From Psychrobacillus psychrodurans (GTDB taxonomy: Bacteria > Bacillota > Bacilli > Bacillales_A > Planococcaceae), in the NCBI GenBank assembly GCA_900114885.1, contig FOUN01000003.1:248001-312000 (forward strand): a DNA stretch of 64,000 bases, read 5' to 3'. Position numbers and translations under genes: made by a program. Below, one piece after another: positions 53,509 through 61,081 of the stretch (within the stretch, counting starts at the first letter, position 1; each line of letters opens with the position of its first letter). The notes below the pieces were generated by a model. It worked only from the letters and a program-made list of their open reading frames with translations, was not told where the DNA came from and did not search any database.

Positions 53509-54333
53509 TTGGATGAGGCATTACTTGATCATAAATTGAAAGAATATTTGCAGGCAAACAAACAAAATTTTGAAGAGTATTTATTGAACCAAGCTGTGAA
53601 TGTTAGAGAGAAAATCGATGATATATTAAAAGTTGGAGATATCGATCTGATCAATAATGCTCATAATCTTATTCATCTTATTATTGATGGAAATGAGCAG
53701 GATAAACTTAGTGCATTTTCAAGGCAAGAGGGTATTGCATGGGCTACATTTTCCTTAACATTATCGTTTAAGTTGGAGTGGATTCAAGCGATTAGGAGAA
53801 CGATGTGGGCTTTTATTCAAAAATATAGCAATGAAGTACAACTAATTGCTGTCGACGACTTTTTTGAGTTAGAAAAACAAATTAATAATCAAATAGATTA
53901 CTTTTTAAATGAATTCTTTATTAACTACTCAACATATAAAGATGCCCTTATTTCCTCACAACGAAAAGAAGTGGAAGCGCTTTCGGTTCCGATAATACCG
54001 ATTACGCCAACTATATGTATCTTACCTTTAATCGGATCAGTGGATACTTATAGAACAAATATAATGGAGGGAAAAATACTAAACGAGATTGGTCGTTTAC
54101 ACATTCAAACATTAATAATGGATTTATCGGGAATATCGAAAATGGAAATAGAGGTAATAGATCATTTAATGAAAATTATTTATGGTACTTCGATGATGGG
54201 CTGTGATACAGTTATTACTGGTTTAAGACCGGATGTTGTTAGACAAATGATTCAATTAGGTATTAAGTTTGATCAAGAAACAAAAACCTATGCTACTCTG
54301 CAACAAGCATTAAACCAATACTTAATTAAGTAA
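53509..54333 (+). CDS. RsbR-like STAS domain protein
   Basis: A 274-residue protein with an N-terminal non-heme globin-like helical domain (about 1-150) and a C-terminal STAS domain (about 160-270: IPITPTICILPLIGSVDTYR...LIMDLSGISKME...TGLRPDVVRQM). This is the architecture of RsbR stressosome co-antagonists that feed the general stress response. The first phospho-acceptor Thr (as in GxIDTxR) is kept; the second (in DLSGVPVVDT) is replaced by Ile in SKMEIEV. TTG start with AGGGGGAA upstream. No rsbS/rsbT genes are adjacent, so it may be an orphan paralogue. Confidence 0.82.
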   Translation: MDEALLDHKLKEYLQANKQNFEEYLLNQAVNVREKIDDILKVGDIDLINNAHNLIHLIIDGNEQDKLSAFSRQEGIAWATFSLTLSFKLEWIQAIRRTMWAFIQKYSNEVQLIAVDDFFELEKQINNQIDYFLNEFFINYSTYKDALISSQRKEVEALSVPIIPITPTICILPLIGSVDTYRTNIMEGKILNEIGRLHIQTLIMDLSGISKMEIEVIDHLMKIIYGTSMMGCDTVITGLRPDVVRQMIQLGIKFDQETKTYATLQQALNQYLIK

Positions 54334-54336
54334 AGA

Positions 54337-54376
54337 ATAGGTGGTTCGTGAAAATAGATACGAATCACCTTTTAAT
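54337..54376 (+). terminator. Terminator after the STAS gene
   Basis: AGGTGGTTCGT (54339-54349) pairs with ACGAATCACCT (54360-54370), followed by TTTT. Confidence 0.8.
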
Positions 54377-54515
54377 AATTTTTCGGAGTTATCTATTTCC
54401 TAACTTATAAGTTCTCTTAGCCCTTGTATAAAATTTTTGAGTAGTTTAAGAAATGCTTATAATGTTTCAAATTGTCTTTTTTTTGGTATAGTTAAAAGAG
54501 AAAGGGGATATGGCG

Positions 54516-55019
54516 ATGAATGTAGAACTCAAGAAAGAGCTACCAACTTATGAGGAGCAGCAAGACTTCTATATAAAATTACGTTCTAAGATCACAGATT
54601 ATGTAGAAAGTAAATCGGGGAAAGCAGGGAAGTTTACTCCATATCTTCTGTTTGCGCCGGATTTATTTCATTTATTAGTGAAGTCGATGTTTGATGAACG
54701 ATTAGATGCCAAAAGTAAAACACTCGTTGGTAGTGGGATTTTGTATTTCATCACTCCTTTAGATGTATTACCTGAAGGATTAGTTGGACCAGGTGGGTTT
54801 ATAGACGATATAATTGTAGCTACTTTTGTAGTCAACATGCTATTAAATAAATTTAAACCAGAAGTGATTGAAGAACATTGGGCAGGAGACGATAAATTAT
54901 TGAACGTCCTGAAGAATATCTCAGAAACAAGTGATTCATTACTAGGTAAATTACCAACAAGGTCATTACTCGGTAGATTTATTAAGACTTCAAAAAAGGA
55001 CAGATTAGTTAAAAATTAA
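54516..55019 (+). CDS. YkvA/DUF1232 family protein
   Basis: A 167-residue protein with the DUF1232 segment DARSKTL-like KSKTLVGSGILYFITPLDVLPEG and FIDDIIVATFVVNML, i.e. two short hydrophobic helices that may insert in the membrane. Function unknown. Start at the ATG of 54516 (AAAGGGG 8 bases upstream) rather than 54510. It is monocistronic, convergent to the ABC-F gene, with a shared terminator. Confidence 0.8.
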   Translation: MNVELKKELPTYEEQQDFYIKLRSKITDYVESKSGKAGKFTPYLLFAPDLFHLLVKSMFDERLDAKSKTLVGSGILYFITPLDVLPEGLVGPGGFIDDIIVATFVVNMLLNKFKPEVIEEHWAGDDKLLNVLKNISETSDSLLGKLPTRSLLGRFIKTSKKDRLVKN

Positions 55020-55111
55020 TCCTTTCAAAAAATTTTACTTTGATTACTTTCATAATTGTTATAACAACATACCAGAAGAGATTAACTAAGATAGAACGAA
55101 AGTATTACAAA

Positions 55112-55160
55112 AAAAGAGTACAGGATCATGACACAATGTCACAATCCTGTACTCTTTATT
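55112..55160. terminator. Terminator between convergent genes
   Basis: AAAGAGTACAGGAT pairs with ATCCTGTACTCTTT around a 15-base AT loop; bidirectional. Confidence 0.85.
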
Positions 55161-55169
55161 TCATCTATC

Positions 55170-56771
55170 TTATAAGTTTTGTGTTTCTTTCCACTCTAAG
55201 AATTCATCGTAAGTCAATTGTTTATCTAAGATAGATCCGTCATCACGAATTTCGATTACGCGATTTGCAATTGTTTGGATGAATTGATGGTCATGTGATG
55301 TGAATATCATAGCACCCTTGAATAATGTAAGTCCATTATTCAATGCTTGAATAGATTCAAGATCTAAGTGGTTCGTTGGTTCATCTAGTAATAATACATT
55401 CGATTCCGAAAGCATCATTTTTGAAAGCATACAACGTACTTTTTCTCCACCAGAAAGAACAGAAGGCTTTTTCTTTACTTCTTCACCTGAGAAAAGCATA
55501 CGGCCAAGGAATCCTCGAAGGAATGTTTCGCTTTCATCATCTGGAGAATATTGGCGTAACCAGTCTACTAATGAAGGCTCACTACCTTCAAAGTATTTTG
55601 CGTTATCAAGCGGGAAGTAGGCACGTGTTGTAGTAATACCCCAACGTATTGATCCTTCTTTTGGTTCTTCTTCTTCAGCTAAGATACGTAATATAGCTGA
55701 CTTCGCTAATTCATCACCTAAAAGAATAATTTTGTCTTCTTTATTCATAGTGAAGCTTAAATTAGAGAATAGTTTTTTGTCTTCTGTTGAATGACCTAAA
55801 TCTTGAACTTGTAATACATCATTACCGATTTCACGTTTCATCGCGAAATTTACATATGGATATTTACGAGATGATGGTCTAATATCATCTAGTTCTATTT
55901 TGTCTAGCATTTTCTTACGAGATGTTGCTTGTTTGGATTTAGAAGCATTGGCACTAAATCGAGCAATAAATGCCTGTAGTTCTTTGATTTTTTCTTCTTT
56001 TTTACTATTTTGATCTGAAGCTAATTTAGAAGCTAATTGACTCGATTCATACCAGAAATCATAGTTTCCTACGTAAACTTGAATTTTACTGAAATCTAAA
56101 TCCGCAATATGTGTACATACTTTGTTCAAGAAATGACGGTCATGGGATACAACAATTACAGTATTTTCAAAGTTAATGAGGAAGTCTTCTAGCCATTGGA
56201 TAGCTTTAATATCTAAATGGTTAGTAGGCTCATCTAGTAAAAGTACATCTGGTTTGCCAAAAAGGGCTTGAGATAGTAGAACTTTTACCTTTTCTGAACC
56301 AGTTAAGTCAGCCATTTTCTTTTGGTGCATGTCATCAGGAATACCAAGACCTTGTAAGAGTATTGCTGCTTCTGATTCAGCTTCCCATCCATTTAAATCA
56401 GCAAATTCACCTTCTAATTCGGCTGCACGCATACCATCTTCATCTGAAAAGTCTTCTTTCATATAGATAGCATTTTTTTCATTCATTACTTCATATAAAC
56501 GTTTATGCCCCATCATAACTGTCTCTAAAACAGTGTGTTCTTCGTATTCGAAGTGATTTTGTTTTAAAATAGCTAAACGTTCATCTGGATTCATAATAAC
56601 ATTACCTTCTTGCGGTTCAATTTCACCAGACAAGATTTTGATAAATGTTGACTTTCCAGCTCCATTTGCACCAATCAAACCATAACAGTTTCCTGGTGTA
56701 AACTTTATATTTACGTCTTCGAACAATTTACGATCACCAAAACGAAGACTTACGTTACTTACTGCAATCAT
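55170..56771 (-). CDS. ykpA: ABC-F ATPase, YkpA/YbiT type
   Basis: A 533-residue ABC-F protein. NBD1 Walker A is GANGAGKST, but its signature reads LTGSEKVK instead of LSGGE; NBD2 has a normal LSGGEKVR signature, but its Walker A position reads LLGDELAKSA, without the usual GxxGxGK(S/T). From memory, Firmicutes YkpA proteins share a GPNELAKT-type NBD2 loop, so this is likely a subfamily trait. Both DEPTNHLD Walker B motifs are intact. TTAGGAGG before the ATG. YbiT-type factors act on translating ribosomes. Confidence 0.88.
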   Translation of the reverse strand: MIAVSNVSLRFGDRKLFEDVNIKFTPGNCYGLIGANGAGKSTFIKILSGEIEPQEGNVIMNPDERLAILKQNHFEYEEHTVLETVMMGHKRLYEVMNEKNAIYMKEDFSDEDGMRAAELEGEFADLNGWEAESEAAILLQGLGIPDDMHQKKMADLTGSEKVKVLLSQALFGKPDVLLLDEPTNHLDIKAIQWLEDFLINFENTVIVVSHDRHFLNKVCTHIADLDFSKIQVYVGNYDFWYESSQLASKLASDQNSKKEEKIKELQAFIARFSANASKSKQATSRKKMLDKIELDDIRPSSRKYPYVNFAMKREIGNDVLQVQDLGHSTEDKKLFSNLSFTMNKEDKIILLGDELAKSAILRILAEEEEPKEGSIRWGITTTRAYFPLDNAKYFEGSEPSLVDWLRQYSPDDESETFLRGFLGRMLFSGEEVKKKPSVLSGGEKVRCMLSKMMLSESNVLLLDEPTNHLDLESIQALNNGLTLFKGAMIFTSHDHQFIQTIANRVIEIRDDGSILDKQLTYDEFLEWKETQNL

Positions 56772-57084
56772 GCTAGTACCTCCTAAAATTCACAATGAAC
56801 TTATTATAACATGAAATATAAACAAAATACAGAATCCCTTTGTTAATGAGGGTTAGGGCAAATATTCTGGCTTTAAGCCTCTATTTAACAGGTTTTGTCT
56901 GTTTATGAGTGGACTGGGGTGTCTCCCTTATCCAACTTTTCATCTAACGAGAATAAAGGACTGCAAGACAATGATGAAAACCACTTCAATTTTGAAGTGG
57001 TTTTCGTCTAAATTTTATTTCTTCTTTATTAACCGATGTCTTCCAAAATTTTGGAGGTACTTTCGTTGGTGTAGATCTAAAATT
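56772..57084. other. Intergenic with one terminator
   Basis: 313 bases upstream of the YkpA-type gene and downstream of the second msrA gene (both minus). It contains a clear hairpin AAAACCACTTCAA/TTGAAGTGGTTTT (56977-57004) that probably ends the msrA transcript. No gene is seen. Confidence 0.6.
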
Positions 57085-57603
57085 CTATTTCCAATTTTTT
57101 TCTATAAACTCATCTCGACCTGATTGTGCACGATCCTCTTTATAGTGAGTTGGGCTTTTCTTATAATAGTCTTGATGATACTCTTCTGCCTCATAAAATG
57201 TTTTAGCATAACGAATTTCGGTAACAATAGGTTTAGAGAACTTCCCACTTGCTGCAAGTTGTTCTTTCGATTGCTCAGCAAGCTCTCGTTGTTCATCTGA
57301 ATGAATAAATATAGCAGTGCGATATCTTTCTCCTCGATCTTGGAACTGACCGCCATCATCGGTAGGATCAATTTGTTGCCAAAATATTTCTAATAGCTTT
57401 TTGTAGGAGAAGATGCTTGGATCAAATTGTATTTCTACCACTTCTAGATGACCAGAATCTCCTTTTTTTACGTCTTCGTAAGTAGGGTTATCAAGATGAC
57501 CACCCATATATCCTGAAGTTACCTTATGTATTCCGTCCCAAGTGTCAAATGGTTTTACCATGCACCAAAAACATCCGCCTGCGAAAGTTGCTGTTTCTAC
57601 CAT
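57085..57603 (-). CDS. msrA: Second peptide methionine-S-sulfoxide reductase MsrA
   Basis: A 172-residue MsrA with GGCFWC at residues 9-14 and the usual downstream motifs ([40 protein letters not shown]). Start at the ATG of 57603, with GGAGGAAAG upstream; the longer frame to 57666 is unsupported. Compared with the msrA at 20519 it has no msrB partner. Two MsrA copies allow separate regulation or subtly different substrates. Confidence 0.93.
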   Translation of the reverse strand: MVETATFAGGCFWCMVKPFDTWDGIHKVTSGYMGGHLDNPTYEDVKKGDSGHLEVVEIQFDPSIFSYKKLLEIFWQQIDPTDDGGQFQDRGERYRTAIFIHSDEQRELAEQSKEQLAASGKFSKPIVTEIRYAKTFYEAEEYHQDYYKKSPTHYKEDRAQSGRDEFIEKNWK

Positions 57604-57747
57604 GATCTTTCCTCCTATTATTCTCACTAATTGATGTATTGTCTTATGTAAAATAGATTTTACCACTTGTTTAGTAGTAGTACAAAAATCTGAAACTTTT
57701 CTTAACTGAAATACGTTATTATTAGGGTATAAAGGGGAGATTTCAAG

Positions 57748-58689
57748 ATGGAAGAAGAATTACAACAAACTAGAAGACGTAGAAGAAAAAGACGTCCAAG
57801 AATAGGACGTATGCTTTTTGTTATTTTATTATTTTTGGCTGTAGGAGTTGGTATTTATACATTTACACAATATTCTAGCGGTTATAAATTAGCTGACACA
57901 GATAAAAAAGAACCAATGGACTTTAAAGGAGATGTACTTAAGCAAGGTGAACGAGAAAACATCTTGGTTTTAGGTGTAGATTCCAGAGGGGAAGACAAAG
58001 CTCGTACAGATACTATGATGATTTTTTCTTGGGATAAGCAAAATAATGATGTTAAGGTAATCTCTTTCATGCGTGATATATATGCCGATATCCCTGGGAA
58101 TAAATCCTATAAATTAAATACAGCTTTCTATTTAGGGAAAGTACAGTTATTGAAAGATACTATGCAAGAGATGTTCGATTTACCAATTCATCACTATGCA
58201 TTAATCGATTTTAGTAGCTTTGAATCCCTTGTTGACATAATTGCACCGAATGGAGTTCCAGTTAATGTAGAGAAGGACATGTCAGAGAAAATTGGTGTTA
58301 CATTAACCAAGGGGCAACAGAACTTAAATGGACAAGAATTGCTCGGTTATGCTCGTTTCCGTTCGGATGCTGAAGGAGACTTTGGACGAGTTGGAAGACA
58401 ACAGTTGGTAATGGAAATCTTAAAAGATGAGCTATTATCCATAGAAAATATACCAAATTTACCTAAATTCATTGGCGCAACAGAGGGATATATCCAAACA
58501 GATTATTCACGCTCTGACAAAACAAAACGAGTATTAGATGCACTAGTAAGTGGTAAGTTAGAAATGGAAAAAATGACAATTCCAGTGGAAGGAACATATT
58601 CATTTAAGCGCTATAGTCATGCTGGGTCAGTCATTGTACTCGACGAAGAGAAGAACAAAAATGCAATTACAGAGTTTTTAGAAAAATAA
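57748..58689 (+). CDS. LytR-CpsA-Psr family cell-wall ligase (TagU-like)
   Basis: A 313-residue LCP protein that transfers wall teichoic acid or other polymers from undecaprenyl carriers to peptidoglycan. Very basic N-terminal cytoplasmic tail ([14 protein letters not shown]), one TM helix (about 23-42), then the LCP domain with [32 protein letters not shown], and the polyprenyl-phosphate-binding [27 protein letters not shown] before the ATG. Family naming is secure, the acceptor polymer is not. Confidence 0.9.
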   Translation: MEEELQQTRRRRRKRRPRIGRMLFVILLFLAVGVGIYTFTQYSSGYKLADTDKKEPMDFKGDVLKQGERENILVLGVDSRGEDKARTDTMMIFSWDKQNNDVKVISFMRDIYADIPGNKSYKLNTAFYLGKVQLLKDTMQEMFDLPIHHYALIDFSSFESLVDIIAPNGVPVNVEKDMSEKIGVTLTKGQQNLNGQELLGYARFRSDAEGDFGRVGRQQLVMEILKDELLSIENIPNLPKFIGATEGYIQTDYSRSDKTKRVLDALVSGKLEMEKMTIPVEGTYSFKRYSHAGSVIVLDEEKNKNAITEFLEK

Positions 58690-58760
58690 CTTGCTTTAAG
58701 ATTGCCATATTTATTTTTCCTCCGTAAAATAAATATATATAGAAAGGAAGTTTGATAGAA

Positions 58761-59954
58761 GTGGAGCCAGAAAAACCTTCTTTTTTTTCTACTAGATACA
58801 TAAAATTTTTAGGTGGACGTAATACTATCTTTTCATTGGTTCTTTTACTGATGATCGGTCTTGTTATTATGATTTATGATGAGATTTCTTTTATATTTGT
58901 ACCTTTGACGGTATTTCTGGGTAATGTAATCTTACCTATAATCTTAGCAGTTATTGTGTATTACTTATTACGACCAATACTACGTTTATTAGAAAAAATA
59001 AAAATTAAACGAGTATGGGGCATACTTATTATTTTCTTAGTATTAATCGGATTAATAACATTACTAGTGTTTCTAGTATTTCCTTTTTTAAAGGGTCAAG
59101 TCTTTAAATTAGTGGAAGAATTACCTACTTACTTTATTCAGCTCTTCAATGACTTAGATGAATTTTTACGAACATCTATTTTTCAGGAATATTATTTACA
59201 AATTGAGAATGATGTTACTTCAGTATTAAATGGTCTTCCAGCTGAAATAGGAGAGTTTGTACAAGATACTGTAACCGGTATTATAACTGGGATTTCATCG
59301 ATTGTTGGTGTATTAACTAGTTTTGTTTTAGCTATAGTAACTGTACCTTTTATCGTTTTTTATCTTTTAAAGGACGGCGAGAAGTTACCCCACTTTGTTC
59401 TGAAGTTGTTTCCTCCAAGAATGAGAGATGATTTACAATCTGTATTTACAGGTATAGATAGACAAATTAGTTCTTATATTCAAGGACAAATACTAGTATC
59501 AATGTGTATTGGAATAATGATTTCTATTGGATTTACAATTATCGGTATGCCGTATGCACTTCTACTTGGAGTCATAGCGATGGTTACAAGTGTAGTACCT
59601 TATTTAGGTCCAGTGATAGCTATTACTCCTGCTGCTATTATAGCCCTAGTAAAATCACCACTTATGCTAGTAGGGTTGGCGATAGTTTGGACGATTGTCC
59701 AGTTAATAGAAGGGAAGTTTATATCACCACAAATTATGGGTAAATCATTACATGTTCACCCAATTACAATTATCTTTGTTCTTATTACATCAGGTGCATT
59801 ATTTGGTGTTCCAGGAGTAATATTAGGAATTCCAGGATATGCAATTTTGAAAGTAATCGTTTCACACTTTTATACATTGTTTAAAAAGCGTTATAATAAG
59901 TTTGAACCAGTAATAGAAAATCACTATGAGTATACAAATCACAAGGTGGACTGA
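58761..59954 (+). CDS. AI-2E family transporter
   Basis: About 397 residues with eight predicted membrane helices and the family's conserved GYIQGQI-like SSYIQGQILVSMCIG and VVPYLGPVIAITPAAIIAL motifs. The family includes exporters of autoinducer-2 and Na+/H+ antiporters, so the substrate is open. I prefer the GTG at 58761, since a TTG at 58752 abuts GGAAG. It may share a transcript with the LCP gene and with the Spo0M-like gene, which starts 5 bases after its stop. Confidence 0.82.
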   Translation: MEPEKPSFFSTRYIKFLGGRNTIFSLVLLLMIGLVIMIYDEISFIFVPLTVFLGNVILPIILAVIVYYLLRPILRLLEKIKIKRVWGILIIFLVLIGLITLLVFLVFPFLKGQVFKLVEELPTYFIQLFNDLDEFLRTSIFQEYYLQIENDVTSVLNGLPAEIGEFVQDTVTGIITGISSIVGVLTSFVLAIVTVPFIVFYLLKDGEKLPHFVLKLFPPRMRDDLQSVFTGIDRQISSYIQGQILVSMCIGIMISIGFTIIGMPYALLLGVIAMVTSVVPYLGPVIAITPAAIIALVKSPLMLVGLAIVWTIVQLIEGKFISPQIMGKSLHVHPITIIFVLITSGALFGVPGVILGIPGYAILKVIVSHFYTLFKKRYNKFEPVIENHYEYTNHKVD

Positions 59955-59959
59955 GAATA

Positions 59960-60352
59960 ATGGCGAAGAAATTTGAATCTTCCATAGAAGTAAAATCTAT
60001 AAAGATAGACACGATTGTCGATCACCCTTATATTGAACATGGTATTAATCTGTCGGGCACGATTTATATAGAAGGGGTACACGATGAATCGGTAGAAAAT
60101 ATCAAATTAGAGGTATTTAAACTGACAAATGGTGAATCACCTAAAATTGTATCGAAGCACTCAATTGAATTAGTAGGAGCAGCTGCATCTAAGGACATGC
60201 AAATGATACCTTTTGAAATTATGCCAGATGAAAGATGGATTCCAGATAGTAATGAGGAAGTAACAAGACTAATTTTAAGAACAACAGTATTATTCGAAAA
60301 TGGTTCTGAATATAACGACGAAGATGAAATTTATTTTGATATTGAAGAATGA
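59960..60352 (+). CDS. Spo0M-like arrestin-fold protein, short form
   Basis: A 130-residue beta-rich protein resembling the N-terminal half of Spo0M: KSIKIDTIVDHPYIEHGINLSGTIYIEG and ENIKLEVFKL, followed by strands ending IPFEIMPDERWIP. Spo0M is about twice as long, so this is a single arrestin-like domain, either truncated or a distinct family. AAGGTGG precedes the ATG. It lies 5 bases after the AI-2E gene stop, so coupled. Confidence 0.55.
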   Translation: MAKKFESSIEVKSIKIDTIVDHPYIEHGINLSGTIYIEGVHDESVENIKLEVFKLTNGESPKIVSKHSIELVGAAASKDMQMIPFEIMPDERWIPDSNEEVTRLILRTTVLFENGSEYNDEDEIYFDIEE

Positions 60353-60357
60353 TTTAT

Positions 60358-60392
60358 GAAGCTCTAGCCTCGTGCTAGAGCTCTTTTTTTAT
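60358..60392 (+). terminator. Terminator after the Spo0M-like gene
   Basis: AGCTCTAGC (60360-60368) pairs with GCTAGAGCT (60374-60382), then a long T run. Confidence 0.88.
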
Positions 60393-60531
60393 AAGAGAAT
60401 CTACTTGGCAAAAAAACATCATCAATTTAATTAAACTAAAAGTTAAACCATGAAAAGATAGTTGAATAAATTTTATAGTATAAAGTTACGAAGGTTGTGC
60501 ATTCTAATGTTAAATTAGGAGGAAACTAACA

Positions 60532-60768
60532 ATGTTTAAACGAATGTTTTCGATACTTATTATTTCTTGTTTCATACTTACTGCCTGTGGATTTCAAAGG
60601 AATTCCAATCAACCAGCTAACCCTGAGACGCAAATAGACAACCAAGATCAAGAAATTCCAAATACGGGTAATGAAGAAGTTAATGAAGAAAATGATGTAG
60701 GTATTCCTAAAGTGGACGAATCCATAAATGATCCATCTTTTGAAAAACCAAATGAAAATAACGATTGA
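60532..60768 (+). CDS. Small Asn/Glu-rich lipoprotein
   Basis: A 78-residue lipoprotein: signal peptide with lipobox LTAC (Cys about residue 19), then a short, very hydrophilic tail rich in Asn, Glu, Pro and Asp with no domain. TAGGAGG precedes the ATG. No function can be given; such short lipoproteins may simply decorate the membrane or be processed to peptides. Confidence 0.7.
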   Translation: MFKRMFSILIISCFILTACGFQRNSNQPANPETQIDNQDQEIPNTGNEEVNEENDVGIPKVDESINDPSFEKPNENND

Positions 60769-60793
60769 ATTGTTTGAATAATTATGCTATTAT
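60765..60793 (+). promoter_or_regulatory. Promoter of the leader peptide/ABC-F unit
   Basis: TTGAAT (60765-60770), 17 bases, TATTAT (60788-60793). It starts a transcript about 280 bases ahead of the ABC-F start codon. Confidence 0.6.
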
Positions 60794-60827
60794 TTATTTA
60801 ACTAATTCGAACGGAGGTGAAGAAAGA

Positions 60828-60962
60828 ATGAAAAACGCTATGAATGCACAATTTTTTATGTTGGAATTTTTATCCACTTCTTGTGCAATTACTCATGAAA
60901 TTGCTAACAACGGGACAGGTCTGTCCATTTTTAGACAATTTCAAAGTAATGTTCATAGCTAA
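60828..60962 (+). CDS. Leader peptide upstream of the third ABC-F gene
   Basis: A 44-codon frame with a textbook GGAGGTGA 6-8 bases before the ATG, encoding MKNAMNAQFFMLEFLS...QFQSNVHS. It has no domain and lies between a promoter and an intrinsic terminator in front of an ABC-F gene, so it is best explained as a regulatory peptide. Its last codons (CAT AGC TAA) overlap a 10-base segment (60957-60966) complementary to bases 61044-61053, so ribosome position at the end of the frame can decide RNA folding. Confidence 0.7.
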   Translation: MKNAMNAQFFMLEFLSTSCAITHEIANNGTGLSIFRQFQSNVHS

Positions 60963-60997
60963 GAAGTCATTCTTTCGGATCCTAAATGGTAGCGAGA

Positions 60998-61027
60998 AGA
61001 CTGTGCTTTTTAGACAGTCTTTTTTTG
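60998..61027 (+). terminator. Attenuator terminator in the ABC-F leader
   Basis: AGACTGT (60998-61004) pairs with ACAGTCT (61014-61020), followed by TTTTTT. It lies after the leader peptide and 55 bases before the ABC-F start codon, so it must be read through for expression. Confidence 0.75.
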
Positions 61028-61081
61028 TTGCGAAAAAAAGGCGCTTCTTAGCTCATAAAGAATTGAAGGGAAGCGATCATA

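Noticed and set aside
55040-55234. 64-residue frame after the YkvA gene
   Set aside because: It spans the bidirectional terminator and enters the ABC-F gene antisense.
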